A stretch of DNA of 64,000 nucleotides, taken from Acidobacteriota bacterium (GTDB lineage: Bacteria; Acidobacteriota; Blastocatellia; RBC074). The translations under genes and the position numbers were made by a program. The stretch is taken from assembly GCA_016710075.1 (NCBI GenBank), contig JADJLO010000016.1, positions 75,951-139,950 on the forward strand, given 5' to 3'. The notes beneath the pieces are model-generated. The model did no database searches, had not been told where the DNA came from, and saw only the letters and a program-made list of their open reading frames with translations. Of this stretch, positions 42,593 through 52,271 are shown in pieces. The stretch's first letter is position 1, and the number at the start of each line of letters is the position of its first letter.

Positions 42593-44113
42593 GTGAAGGG
42601 GATGAAGTTTAAATTCGGCGGTTCGAATATCTGGCACAATGTGATTTCAAATCTCGCAGGGAACGGCTGGCTGGCGCTGATGCAGATCATACTGGTTCCG
42701 GTCTTCATCAGGCTGCTGGGAATAAAAGCCTATGGGCTATTCGGCTTTTATCTCGCTTTGCAGGCAATGGCACAGATGTTTGACCTTGGTCTGGGAACGA
42801 CCCTTAATCGCGAGTTGGCCCATTATTCAGCGCAGGCTGAAAGATCGGGTGAAGTCCGTGATTTTGTGCGCACTTTTGAGTTCGCATCCTGGATCGTAGC
42901 GGTCCTGGCGGGAGTTACCATACTTTTGGCTGCGACGTTTTTTGTGACTCGCTGGACTCAGACAGACCAAATTTCTGTAACTGCAATCAGACCGGTCGTC
43001 TTCTGTTTTGGCGCGCTGGTCACGATGCAATTGCTGATCAGATTTTATCAGGGCGGTTTGTCGGGATTACAGCGGCAGCCGCTGATGAATCTGATACAGA
43101 TAATTATGGTCACATTACGGGATGGAGGCTCAATTGTTGTCCTGCGCTGGGTACGACCGACAATCACGGCTTTTTTTCTCTGGCAGACCGGTGCTTTATT
43201 GATTTATGTCGTTGCGATTCGGATGGTGTTATGGTGGAGTCTGCCGGCGGCTGAACGCCCGGCTCGACTCCATCCCGGATTGCTGCGCAGCAAATCCCGT
43301 TTCGCGGCTGGTTTGAGCGGCATCACTCTCCTGGCATTGATCCTCACCCAGATCGACAAAGTCATACTGAGCCGGCTGCTTAGCCTGGATACTTACGGTT
43401 ATTACATTCTTGCCACTACTGCGGCTACGGGTCTGACGCTTCTGACGATTTCGTTGTTCATCGCAATCTTCCCGCATTTCTCCGCGCTGGTTGCAACGGG
43501 CGATGATGTTTCGCTGCGTGCGTCATACCATTTCAACTCACAGTTGATGTCATTGATGGTGATGCCGGCCGCTGGGATGGTATCGCTTTTCGCCTTCGAT
43601 CTTTTGCTGTTATGGACAGGCAATATCGAATCATCGAAAAATGCCGCACCTGTCTTGAGCGTATACGTGATGGGGACGGCGATGAACAGCCTGATGCTGA
43701 TTCCATTTGCAGTGCAACTGGCTCACGGCTGGACAAGCATTGCATTGCGGATCAGCTTGGTTCAACTCCTGGTGTTTGTGCCATCAATTATATTCCTGAG
43801 TCGCGGCTACGGGCCCGTCGGCGCGGCATTTGCGTGGGTGATGAGCAGCGGAATTAATATGATCGCCACCATTTTTCTGACACACGCCCGATTGCTCAAA
43901 GGCGAACCATGTACCAGGTTTGTCAGGGACATCGGGCTGCCTGCCCTGGCGGTACTGACGATGACTCTGATCTGGCGGCAAATGACTTCAGAGATATCCG
44001 GCTTTCTGCATCCTGTGGCTGCCGCCCTGGCTTTGTTTGTCACTGCATCGGCAGCAGTGGTGCTGGCGGCAGATGGATTGCGAAGCAGTATTTTTTCAAG
44101 ATTGCGAAATTAA
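42593..44113 (+). CDS. Lipopolysaccharide/O-antigen flippase (Wzx-like)
   Basis: About 505 residues, predominantly hydrophobic, with 12-14 membrane helices typical of the MATE/MOP polysaccharide-exporter superfamily: NVISNLAGNGWLALMQIILV at the start, FGFYLALQAMAQMFDLGLG, ILTQIDKVILSRLLSL, LATTAATGLTLL, and a late FLSRGYGPVGAAFAWV. Flips lipid-linked oligosaccharide across the inner membrane. Start is unsure: GTG 42593 or ATG 42602 (MKFKFGGSN). It is co-directional with and close to the GT2 genes. Confidence 0.88.
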   Translation: MKGMKFKFGGSNIWHNVISNLAGNGWLALMQIILVPVFIRLLGIKAYGLFGFYLALQAMAQMFDLGLGTTLNRELAHYSAQAERSGEVRDFVRTFEFASWIVAVLAGVTILLAATFFVTRWTQTDQISVTAIRPVVFCFGALVTMQLLIRFYQGGLSGLQRQPLMNLIQIIMVTLRDGGSIVVLRWVRPTITAFFLWQTGALLIYVVAIRMVLWWSLPAAERPARLHPGLLRSKSRFAAGLSGITLLALILTQIDKVILSRLLSLDTYGYYILATTAATGLTLLTISLFIAIFPHFSALVATGDDVSLRASYHFNSQLMSLMVMPAAGMVSLFAFDLLLLWTGNIESSKNAAPVLSVYVMGTAMNSLMLIPFAVQLAHGWTSIALRISLVQLLVFVPSIIFLSRGYGPVGAAFAWVMSSGINMIATIFLTHARLLKGEPCTRFVRDIGLPALAVLTMTLIWRQMTSEISGFLHPVAAALALFVTASAAVVLAADGLRSSIFSRLRN

Positions 44114-44249
44114 CGTCAAACGAAGTATTCATCTGACAACAGGCCCAGCGTTATATGTCGGGAAAGCAGAATGCACAGAGTACCCAATCATCCAGTGTGC
44201 GAATGATTTGGTAACCGGCTGATACCCTGCGCGTCAATTCAATAAAAAC

Positions 44250-46115
44250 ATGGCTTATCTCTTATTTATCAAATGGCTGGCCGCTCACATCGGGGTATTG
44301 ACTCTGATTTTGCTTGCCGCGGGCGGGGCAGGACAATTGCTGTTGCAGCGGATTCCCTTTCATTCTCATTTTGAAAGAGCAGTCTATTCACTGATGACGG
44401 GTTTCGGCATCTGGTCGACTTTCATATTCTGCCTTGGCGGCTTCCATCTGATCTACTGGGAGGTCCTCTGGCCGCTGACGGTGGCCGCAGCAGTCCCGGC
44501 TTCAATCAGTTTAATAAAACATACAAGCAAACTGTCTTTCTCCAAACTAAAGCCGGCGGATCTCCGAACCGGCTTGTTATTCGCCTTCATATTGCTGACA
44601 ACGGCAATTGCCTTGATGATCGGCATCAAGGCGCTCTATCCACCGACTCAGTGGGATGCGATCAGCAATCATCTGGTGATCGCACGTGAATATCTCATTC
44701 AACACAGGATTGTCGCTGTTCCGGGATCCCCCAATCAGGTGATACACGCTCTCAACCATTTACTTTTCACATGGGGTATGGCGCTGCTCGACGACATCGT
44801 TGCCCAGTTGATCGAGTTCACCTTCTTTTTACTTACCGCGGCCGGAATTTATGCCTACTTTCTGAGGATCAATCTGCCGTTTCACGGCATCGCCGCATCC
44901 TTGATCTGGATCGGCAATCCCCTGCTCCACTGGATTGGAGTGGCCGGATACATCGATGTATGCCTTGCTGCATATGTACTGTTTGGACTGCAGGCTCTTT
45001 TTCGATACGACAGGGAGCGCGACGTCAAGTGGCTGTATCTTTCAATCGCCTTGCTGGCAATGGCCGCAGGAGTAAAGCTGACCGGCGCTTTTTTCATTCT
45101 CCTGGCGCTCGCTTATGCAACTTTGCTGACACTGAAAGGCGCCATAAAATTCAACTCGCTTGCGCGCTGCTGTATTCTCGCACTGGCTATCATGACTCCC
45201 TGGTATGGATTCATCGTCTATCACACGGGCAATCCTCTTTATCCCCTTTTTGGGCAGTTCAACCGTGGCGAGTTCAAAATACCGGAATCCGCATCTGCTC
45301 CCGGCGATAAGTATTTTTTCGAGAGCGCCGGGCTCCCTAAAACAATATCCGGCCTGATCAGGCTGCCCTTTTATCAGGCATTCCATCAGGAAATTTTTTT
45401 CAAGGACAACAATCTTGGATATCTGCCGGTCTTCGGATTCTGGCCTTTGATTCTACTGCTCTCAATCTGGAAGAAGCCGCTGAGGTGGTGGAGTTCCTGG
45501 ATATTCGCATACACCATGTTCTGGTTCGCTTCGGCATCATATCTTCGTTACTGGCTGCCCGTCCTGCCGCTCATTGCCATTGGATTGTGCGAAGGCGCCT
45601 CACTGATTACCGCGAAAATAAAGATATCGGACAAGATGCTGAGAGCTTTTGCCCTGTTGCCGGCGGTTACGGTTCTCTTGTCGATCGCCGCGGTCATCAT
45701 CAGATATCACGACAGGATTCTCCATCTATCCGAAAAACTGCCTCCGACCGATCTAACTTCCCGCGAAAAATATCTGGCGGATAGTGGATTCAACTCCGTA
45801 TTGTTCATCAACAAAAACAGCGCTCCCGGAGACAGGGTCTTTCTGGTTGACGCCAATTATTTTAATTATTACTGCAATCGAAAAGTCATCGGGAATGCTG
45901 GAGGAAGCCGATTCAACAAAACTTCGGGAATCATCGAATGGGTTACCAGAACCCCTGATAAAAGCGAGTTGAGGATACTCAAACCGGAATGGTTACTGTT
46001 AAGGAGGGAAAAAAAGCTGCCGGAGAATGCAAGAATCTTTTCCGAAGATGGCCCTCAGTATGAGGTCGTTTACAAAGACTCGTTTTGCTACCTGTTCCGC
46101 CTCAAACCGGAATAA
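44250..46115 (+). CDS. GT-C-like multi-pass membrane protein
   Basis: 621 residues. About ten or more hydrophobic helices through residue 490 (HIGVLTLILLAAGGAGQLLL, LLFAFILLTTAIALMIGI, LALAIMTPWYGFIVYH), then a soluble C-terminal domain of about 130 residues (DRVFLVDANYFNYYCNRKV). The YPPTQWDAISNHLVIAREYL segment after the first helices resembles the acidic loop of GT-C glycosyltransferases (PMT/ArnT type), which use lipid-linked sugars on the periplasmic side. The exact family was not recognised. It is 136 nt after the flippase and probably belongs to the same glycan locus. Confidence 0.8.
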   Translation: MAYLLFIKWLAAHIGVLTLILLAAGGAGQLLLQRIPFHSHFERAVYSLMTGFGIWSTFIFCLGGFHLIYWEVLWPLTVAAAVPASISLIKHTSKLSFSKLKPADLRTGLLFAFILLTTAIALMIGIKALYPPTQWDAISNHLVIAREYLIQHRIVAVPGSPNQVIHALNHLLFTWGMALLDDIVAQLIEFTFFLLTAAGIYAYFLRINLPFHGIAASLIWIGNPLLHWIGVAGYIDVCLAAYVLFGLQALFRYDRERDVKWLYLSIALLAMAAGVKLTGAFFILLALAYATLLTLKGAIKFNSLARCCILALAIMTPWYGFIVYHTGNPLYPLFGQFNRGEFKIPESASAPGDKYFFESAGLPKTISGLIRLPFYQAFHQEIFFKDNNLGYLPVFGFWPLILLLSIWKKPLRWWSSWIFAYTMFWFASASYLRYWLPVLPLIAIGLCEGASLITAKIKISDKMLRAFALLPAVTVLLSIAAVIIRYHDRILHLSEKLPPTDLTSREKYLADSGFNSVLFINKNSAPGDRVFLVDANYFNYYCNRKVIGNAGGSRFNKTSGIIEWVTRTPDKSELRILKPEWLLLRREKKLPENARIFSEDGPQYEVVYKDSFCYLFRLKPE

Positions 46116-46133
46116 TTTCGATCTGGCGGCCGA

Positions 46134-47291
46134 TCATACCTTGATAAAAATCTTCCGCCTGTAAAGGATGGTCATCAATCCAAGCCATAGCAGGACATAA
46201 GCCAGGGCAAAAGCAAGTGATGCGTTGATCGGAGAGAGCCACGTTGCAAAGATCCGTTCATAGATGAAGGTTTTCAGATCACCTGTTCTACCGTCCAGCC
46301 TGGGCTTCTCGATAAAGCCAAGAATCCTTGTCATCAGACCGGACAGAACATATAAAGCCAGCGCGTTGACCCCAAATATGACGAAAGGTTTCGCCCACCG
46401 CTTGTAGCCCTTGATATCAATTGACCAGTAACACAGAGCCAGCAACTGCAGCGCCATTCCCGTCGTGAAAACCACATAAGAGCTCGTCCACAAGGCTTTA
46501 TTGATCGGAAAGGCGAGATTCCAGCACCAGCCCACGATCGCGCAGAGCGCGCCGGCCGCAAACATGCCGGCGGCCTTATCGAGCGGCTCTCGTTTTGTCA
46601 TCAGCCACTGGCCTGTGATAACCCCCGACAGGCATGTGGCTATCGCAGGTATGGTGCTCAGTATCCCTTCAGGATCGTAGAAGGGTTTGTAGATATGTCC
46701 GGGGAGCAGTGTGCGATCGACCCATGAAGCCAGGCTCCCTTCCATGCTCAGGTCACCTGGCTGATAACCCGGTGCCGGAACAGTCTTCATCACCAGCCAG
46801 TATCCCAGCAGCAGGATCGCAGTGATCATCGCCTGCCCCCGGATTCTGAACTTCAAAAAAATTATCGATGCGAAGAAGTAACAGATCGCTATCCGCTGCA
46901 GAACTCCCGGAATTCTGATAGTCCGGAACTTTTCGAGAGTGTAAGGGAATCCGTGAAGCACTATCAAACTGATGAAGAATATCAGCAGGCTCCGGCGGAT
47001 GATCTTCACGTATAGGTCATGCTGCGAGCCGCCCTGATCCACCCGGCGCTGAAATGCTAGCGGAATGGCTATTCCGACGATGAAGACGAAGAACGGAAAG
47101 ACCAGATCGGTCGGCGTCCAGCCGTGCCACGACGCGTGCTCAAGCGGCCAGTAGACGTTATTCCAGTCACCGGCATTGTTGACCAACACCATTGCCGCAA
47201 TCGTCAGCCCGCGAAAAACATCAAGTGAGGTCAATCTCCCTGAAAGCTGTGCGTGATCTTTCTCTTTTGTGGATTCCTTATTTTCAGACAT
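46134..47291 (-). CDS. Heparan-alpha-glucosaminide N-acetyltransferase-like membrane acyltransferase (DUF1624/DUF5009)
   Basis: About 385 residues with roughly ten membrane helices. SGRLTSLDVFRGLTIAAMV, VNNAGDWNNVYWPLEHASWH, GWTPTDLVFPFFVFIVG and LRIPGVLQRIAICYFFAS are hallmarks of the HGSNAT/NagX-like family, which transfers an acyl group across the membrane onto a glucosamine. Start: ATG 47291 (MSENKES) is preferred over a TTG at 47303. Opposite in direction to the glycan operon but plausibly modifies the same polysaccharide. Confidence 0.88.
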   Translation of the reverse strand: MSENKESTKEKDHAQLSGRLTSLDVFRGLTIAAMVLVNNAGDWNNVYWPLEHASWHGWTPTDLVFPFFVFIVGIAIPLAFQRRVDQGGSQHDLYVKIIRRSLLIFFISLIVLHGFPYTLEKFRTIRIPGVLQRIAICYFFASIIFLKFRIRGQAMITAILLLGYWLVMKTVPAPGYQPGDLSMEGSLASWVDRTLLPGHIYKPFYDPEGILSTIPAIATCLSGVITGQWLMTKREPLDKAAGMFAAGALCAIVGWCWNLAFPINKALWTSSYVVFTTGMALQLLALCYWSIDIKGYKRWAKPFVIFGVNALALYVLSGLMTRILGFIEKPRLDGRTGDLKTFIYERIFATWLSPINASLAFALAYVLLWLGLMTILYRRKIFIKV

Positions 47292-47303
47292 ATCTGTTTT
47301 CAA

Positions 47304-47610
47304 CCGGGAGCGAGTTTAAGGATCACTCCTTCATATTGCAAGACTATGGAGAGATGCGACGCTCTCATCCCAAGTGAGTTTTTTATGAAGGGTTAACAAG
47401 GCTTAATTATATCCCGGTTGAAATTGATCATTGAATCGGACCATAATAACCAGGATATAAACATATGAAGTTATCAAGATCTATCAGTGATTCAACCATC
47501 CCTTCAAGGATATTCCCAGGATCAAAGAGTTAATCACTCTTCTTATTACTGCACACTATCCCCCTTTGAACTTTACTTAATTAGCGAAGCATAGGGCGGA
47601 AGTGTATTGA
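47304..47610. other. Divergent promoter region
   Basis: About 307 nt between the acyltransferase and beta-helix genes, which diverge. AT-rich; no repeat or RNA recognised and no promoter box fixed with confidence. Confidence 0.4.
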
Positions 47611-50049
47611 ATGAGAAGAGGAATATTCAATAAAAAGATGGCTATAAGAATAAAGATATTAGCAGTATCAGGTTTTCTGACACTGGCTTTCGCAATGGCG
47701 GGATTGGGCAGTGGAGGAGGCTGGTATGTGAGGATATTAGCCGGTGCAGGGATAGCGAGCAGAGTCAGAGCGGAGACTACAGGGGCTGCGCCAGAGCTTC
47801 CGCGAGTATATCTGGATACCACATATGTAGCTCCGACGGGAAAAACAATTGCGGTGTCTGCCGGGGGAGATTTTCAGGCGGCACTCGATCAGGCCCAGCC
47901 CGGCGATATCATTACATTGCAGGCCGGAGCGACGTATGTTGGGACCTTCACACTTCCCGTCAAGACCGGTGCCAATTGGATCGTCATCCGCAGTTCGGCG
48001 CCTGAGAGCGCCCTTCCACCGCCGGGCACCCGCATTACGCCGGCTTATGCCGGTGTGCTTCCAAAAATCGTCACATCAAACGTAGAGGCTGCGCTTGATA
48101 CCGCCGACGGAGCACATCACTATCGTTTTATTGGCGTGGAATTCACGGCAACGCCCAGCGCACCGTTTACTTACAACATGATCAATCTGGGAGGAGAGCA
48201 ATCCACACTTGCCCAGACGCCTCATCATCTGATACTGGACCGAGTCTATATTCACGGCCGTCCCGATTTCACATTGAGGCGCGGCATTGCGCTCAACAGC
48301 GCTTCTACCGCAATAATCGACTCATACATTTCAGACTGCCACGAGGTGGGGATCGATTCGCAGGCAATCGGCGGGTGGAACGGACCCGGTCCATTCAAGA
48401 TAGTCAACAATTACCTGGAGGGCGCTGGTGAAAATATCATTTTTGGCGGTGCGGATCCGTCGATACCGAACCTTGTCCCATCCGACATTGAATTCAGGCG
48501 CAACTACTGCTTCAAGCCATTGTCATGGAGAATCGAAGATCCCAGCTACGCCGGAATTCCCTGGGGTGTGAAAAACCTGTTTGAGTTGAAGAACGCGCAG
48601 CGGGTCTGGATCGACGGCAACATCTTCGAACACAACTGGACATATGGGCAGAACGGAATTGCGATATTGTTCACGGTTCGTAATCAGGACGGGACGGCAC
48701 CCTGGTCCGTCGTTCAGGATGTGACTTTCACCAACAATATAGTTCGGCGGACGGCATCGGGGGTCAACATCCTCGGCGACGATAACAATAATGTCAGTTT
48801 GCGGACACGGCGTATCAGGGTGGCCAACAACCTCTTTGATGAGGTGGATGGTCAGCGGTGGTCGGGTGGCGGAATTGTATTTCAGATTGTTCGCGGGCCG
48901 CAGGATATCACCATCGAGAATAATACAACTTTCCAGGATGGCAGCATTATTGCAGTCGATGATATAGCGAGTCCCGGTCTGATCTTCCGGAATAATATTA
49001 CTCCGCATAACGAATACGGAATCAAAGGCGACAATCGGGAATCCGGCAACGATACAATCACCACTTACTTCGCAGATTCAATTTTCAGGAAAAATGCTTT
49101 GATAGGAGCGCAAAGCAAGGATTATCCCGCTGATAATTTCTTCCCGGTATCGTTTGCTCAGGTTGGTTTTATCGATTTTGCGGCAGGAAATTACAGGCTT
49201 GCATCGACAAGTCCTTATAAGAATGCTGGAACTGACGGCAAGGACATAGGTTGCGACATTGACACGCTCAATGCCGCTATCAGCAGTGAGGGGTTTGAGG
49301 CCGACATATCGCCGCGTCCCAATGGAGGTGGAACGGTTCAGGTTTCTGATTGGGTGCAGGCGGGCCGGTTTGTATCCGGGGTTGATACACCGGCTGTCGG
49401 GAACGAATTCCGGCGAGCCGATTGCGCACCGCGAGCGACGCTCGGAGACGGCCGGATCACCGTAGCAGACTGGGTGCAGGCAGGCAGATACGCTATGGGG
49501 CTTGACGCATTAAGACAGACGGGCGGGCCTGCAACAACGACTTCACTCGCAGTGTCTCAGACCCAGGATATACATGTTGAGCAACAACAGTCTCCTCGTG
49601 AATTGCGCGTGACCAGCCAGATTGTGTCTCGCGATGAGGAATACGTCGATGTACCGTTGGTATTGATGGCGCAGGGAGGTGAAAACGGGATGACACTCTC
49701 TCTGACCTTTAACCCTGCGGTCCTGAGTTATGAGAGCTATGTTCTCGGCCGTGATATCGGTTCCGGCCCAAGCGCGATCGTCAACACAAGCAGGGTCTCC
49801 AGAGGTCAGGCCGGATTCGGATTACTGCTCAAGCCAGGTGAAAGCTTCCTCGCGGGAGAGTTGGAGATACTGGTTGTCAGGTTCAAAGTATTGAATCAGG
49901 GCGCCGGAGCGACAAAGATCGGCATCGGAAGCGGCCCACTCTCACTCGGTCTTTCAGATGCGGAGGCACAAACTCTCCCGGTCAGACCGGTCTTCGGAAA
50001 AGTGAGCTTCTCAAAGATTCCCGTCCGGAATACTGATCCGCGAAATTGA
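47611..50049 (+). CDS. Secreted parallel beta-helix protein with dockerin-like and cohesin-like modules
   Basis: 812 residues. A signal peptide (KMAIRIKILAVSGFLTLAFA) leads to a right-handed parallel beta-helix of about residues 75-545 (FQAALDQAQPGDIITLQAG, HHYRFIGVEFTAT, repeated NN-ladder segments such as IVNNYLEGAGENIIFGG), as in pectate lyases and other polysaccharide-active proteins. Two dockerin-like units follow (VQVSDWVQAGRFVSGVD and GDGRITVADWVQAGRYAMG). The C-terminal 150 residues look like a cohesin fold (YVDVPLVLMAQGGENGMTLS, FNPAVLSYESYV). Having both module types on one protein suggests self-association or a cell-surface complex. Ligand unknown. Confidence 0.85.
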   Translation: MRRGIFNKKMAIRIKILAVSGFLTLAFAMAGLGSGGGWYVRILAGAGIASRVRAETTGAAPELPRVYLDTTYVAPTGKTIAVSAGGDFQAALDQAQPGDIITLQAGATYVGTFTLPVKTGANWIVIRSSAPESALPPPGTRITPAYAGVLPKIVTSNVEAALDTADGAHHYRFIGVEFTATPSAPFTYNMINLGGEQSTLAQTPHHLILDRVYIHGRPDFTLRRGIALNSASTAIIDSYISDCHEVGIDSQAIGGWNGPGPFKIVNNYLEGAGENIIFGGADPSIPNLVPSDIEFRRNYCFKPLSWRIEDPSYAGIPWGVKNLFELKNAQRVWIDGNIFEHNWTYGQNGIAILFTVRNQDGTAPWSVVQDVTFTNNIVRRTASGVNILGDDNNNVSLRTRRIRVANNLFDEVDGQRWSGGGIVFQIVRGPQDITIENNTTFQDGSIIAVDDIASPGLIFRNNITPHNEYGIKGDNRESGNDTITTYFADSIFRKNALIGAQSKDYPADNFFPVSFAQVGFIDFAAGNYRLASTSPYKNAGTDGKDIGCDIDTLNAAISSEGFEADISPRPNGGGTVQVSDWVQAGRFVSGVDTPAVGNEFRRADCAPRATLGDGRITVADWVQAGRYAMGLDALRQTGGPATTTSLAVSQTQDIHVEQQQSPRELRVTSQIVSRDEEYVDVPLVLMAQGGENGMTLSLTFNPAVLSYESYVLGRDIGSGPSAIVNTSRVSRGQAGFGLLLKPGESFLAGELEILVVRFKVLNQGAGATKIGIGSGPLSLGLSDAEAQTLPVRPVFGKVSFSKIPVRNTDPRN

Positions 50050-50071
50050 ATTGCTCGTCTCATGACAAAAA

Positions 50072-50100
50072 TTGAGCGCAAGCGTCCCGCTTGCGCTCAA
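50072..50100. terminator. Hairpin between convergent genes (CAGGCG-like family)
   Basis: TTGAGCGCAAGC, 5 nt, GCTTGCGCTCAA: perfect 12-bp stem between two convergent genes. Preceded by CAAAAA on one side, but lacking a T-run on the other. Structure resembles the hairpins at 2747 and 17498. Confidence 0.6.
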
Positions 50101-50128
50101 CATACGGCACCACAAATCCTGAATACTA

Positions 50129-51085
50129 CTATTTGATATTGACCGACAGAATATTCGTTGGTTTTGTGTCTACAGTGACGGAGACATCCACATTCCCTCT
50201 GCCGGCAAGGCTGCGTGGGATTCGAACGGTGATCTGGTCGAGCCCTATGTATTGTCCCTGCACCCCTGCAAACGTGACTTCAGCCGCGGTTCCTCCGATG
50301 GTAGATGTCACCGCAGAAAGCGAGCTTCTGAATCGCACGCCTGTCCCATAAAGCAACAGGTATACCTGATCCGTCGCCGGCCCCAGATCGATCGGAACAG
50401 CGAAGTATTTATTCTGCACAGCGTCGTATTGGATGACAGCCTCATAGATCTGAGATCCGTCCTGGCGCACTCTGAGAACGTCCGCAGCCGTCCATCCCTT
50501 ACCGTCTTTAGTAGCCGAGAATAATCCCGGAACCACCGTGTTGATTACCACCGGAGCCGAGAAAGTCGAGCCGTTGGTATTGGCGATAGTGACAGTCCCG
50601 TTTCCGTTGACCGATCCAGCCGGGACCAGGTAATTAACCTGCGCCGGCGAAACGTAAAACAATTGCGCAAGTCTTTCGGTGCCGCCGCCGTCTTTCACTT
50701 TCACCGTCGTCCCGGCAAGCGTGGTCGGCAAGGGAGTTGTGCTCGCGAGCTGAGTATCGACCGACATACCGGTGCCGAATGCGGCTGCAATCTCTTCACT
50801 GGCCAGAGCCGAGCCGTTATAACTTGCAGCTGAAAGATTCACGATGGAGGGAGGAGCCGTAAGATTGGCTGTTGTCGTATAGACATAGTCACCGGAGCTG
50901 CCGCTGCCGTTGCCGGCTATGGATGAAACATAAAATGTGACCTTGCCGACGTTGGCTGACGGAGCCGTCCAGTTGAAGCTCCAACTATTCTCACCGGTAG
51001 CGGTCGGATCAGCGCCCGACGATGTCTGGGTGATATAACTGCGCTGCTTGCTGCTCACGTTTCCTGTGATGGCCGCTGTTCGCAC
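50129..51085 (-). CDS. TIGR03437 (Solibacter C-terminal) protein, C-terminal part (frameshifted)
   Basis: The C-terminal 220 residues match the TIGR03437 domain that recurs in Acidobacteriota secreted proteins: AASYNGSALASEEIAAAFGT, PLPTTLAGTTVKVKDG, LFYVSPAQVNYLVPAGS, VPGLFSATKDGKGW, PIDLGPATDQVYLLLYGTG and IPRSLAGRGNVDVSVTVD. Before it, residues 1-90 continue the beta domain of the fragment at 51100-51435 (ITGNVSSKQRSYITQTSSG). One missing base near 51104-51108 separates the two parts; rejoined they give about 430 residues. Extracellular, function unknown. Confidence 0.85.
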   Translation of the reverse strand: MRTAAITGNVSSKQRSYITQTSSGADPTATGENSWSFNWTAPSANVGKVTFYVSSIAGNGSGSSGDYVYTTTANLTAPPSIVNLSAASYNGSALASEEIAAAFGTGMSVDTQLASTTPLPTTLAGTTVKVKDGGGTERLAQLFYVSPAQVNYLVPAGSVNGNGTVTIANTNGSTFSAPVVINTVVPGLFSATKDGKGWTAADVLRVRQDGSQIYEAVIQYDAVQNKYFAVPIDLGPATDQVYLLLYGTGVRFRSSLSAVTSTIGGTAAEVTFAGVQGQYIGLDQITVRIPRSLAGRGNVDVSVTVDTKPTNILSVNIK

Positions 51086-51099
51086 TGTATCCGTTACAG

Positions 51100-51435
51100 T
51101 CAGGTTCCAGCCCTGTTGTTCAGTTCATCCAGAACCGTGACTTCAAATCCATACCTCGCCCGGTTTGCCTGCTGAATCTTCACTGTGACGGTTATTCCCT
51201 GATTGAGCGTGTAACTTGCCGGCACCCCTGTAACGCTCAGGACTCCGGGGCCGCTGTTCAAGGTGAAGCTTCCATGACACGACGTGCACGTCGATTCCCC
51301 CGGCGCTCCCGTTCTGGCCGAAGGCGCCACATCCGAATCGGCGCTCACTACTCCAGTAGGAAGGATATAGTTCGAAATGAATACGATTGTAACGAGTATC
51401 AAAAAAAACTTAACCAATTGCTTGAATTTCCTCAT
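51100..51435 (-). CDS. Choice-of-anchor-V-like N-terminal part with CxxCH motif (frameshifted)
   Basis: Begins with a signal/anchor segment (KQLVKFFLILVTIVFISNYI), then ARTGAPGESTCTSCHGSF, which contains a CxxCH haem c-type motif, and a beta domain (VPASYTLNQGITVTVKIQQA, RYGFEVTVLDELNNRAG). This combination is the N-terminus of the choice-of-anchor V (Reeler-like) proteins of Acidobacteriota. It stops at GT because of the frameshift and continues at 51085. If the motif binds haem, this is a secreted c-type cytochrome-like surface protein. Confidence 0.75.
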   Translation of the reverse strand: MRKFKQLVKFFLILVTIVFISNYILPTGVVSADSDVAPSARTGAPGESTCTSCHGSFTLNSGPGVLSVTGVPASYTLNQGITVTVKIQQANRARYGFEVTVLDELNNRAGT

Positions 51436-51733
51436 GATTCCTCCGCTATCGAGATTTATGTTCTGCCATGATTATTATCAATAGGAAGAGTTGGGGTTGT
51501 GCTACCTTTACGCAATACGGGTGCCAGAATCTGATCGCATTCGAAATGATTTGAAAAACGCCTCCTTTCGACTTTATCCCCTTGTAATCCGGCTCTTCCG
51601 GCAAAAATGAGAATTTGCAAACAAAGGACTGTTCAAGAATTTATCGATGAGGTGAGTAATAATTCGCTGCTGTTTGTGGAATAATGCTCAGTTGAAAGAC
51701 AAGCAGATGATTTCGAGGAAGGATCGGTTGGTC
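51436..51733. other. Intergenic region, no feature recognised
   Basis: About 298 nt between the divergent choice-of-anchor protein and the lptE-like gene. No gene, repeat or RNA that I can support. Confidence 0.4.
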
Positions 51734-52265
51734 ATGATGAAGCCGCAATGGAGACTGGTAATCACCGCACTGGTAATATTAACGAGTGCCGGGTTCACGG
51801 AATGCCAAGCCGGCGGGGCGGGGCGATTATCTGCCGAAGCACATCAGGAGTTTGGCAATACCTCCCTTTCAGAATCCAAGCCTGCGATTCAAGGTGGAGC
51901 AGCGATTCACCTCGGCGATCATTGATGAAACGCTTCGCCGGGCACGCTCGCTCAATGTTACATCGACGACTGCCGATGCTGATGCCGTCATGCTCGGAAC
52001 TATCAGAAGCTTCAACATCCGCCCGGTGCTGCTCGATGATCTGGGCCGAGCGAGGATCTTCGAGATAACCATCAATGTTGCGCTCACGGTCCGCGACCAG
52101 GTCAAGAACAAAATAATTTTCGACAACCAGAACTACATATTTAAAGGGGAATACGAAATCTCCGGCGACCCCAAAACCTTTTTCACTGAAGAAGGCCCGG
52201 CAGTCGATCGCCTTGCACGCGATTTCGCCAAAAGCGTCATGACCACTATTCTTGAAGGATTTTAA
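51734..52265 (+). CDS. LptE-like LPS-assembly lipoprotein (frameshifted)
   Basis: N-terminus in one frame: MMKPQWRLVITALVILTSAG then FTEC, a lipoprotein-type signal with its Cys. Main part in a second frame (51786 onward; coding from about 51815): AGRGDYLPKHIRSLAIPPFQ, NPSLRFKVEQRFTSAIIDE, DADAVMLGTIRSFNIRPVLL, VDRLARDFAKSVMTTILE. The switch falls in GGCGGGGCGGGGCG at about 51810-51825, where a one-base indel would join both. This pattern is that of LptE-type lipoproteins (DUF799-like) that plug LptD in the outer membrane. Gene order lptE-holA supports the call. The lipobox is atypical. Confidence 0.75.
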
Positions 52266-52271
52266 AAATGA

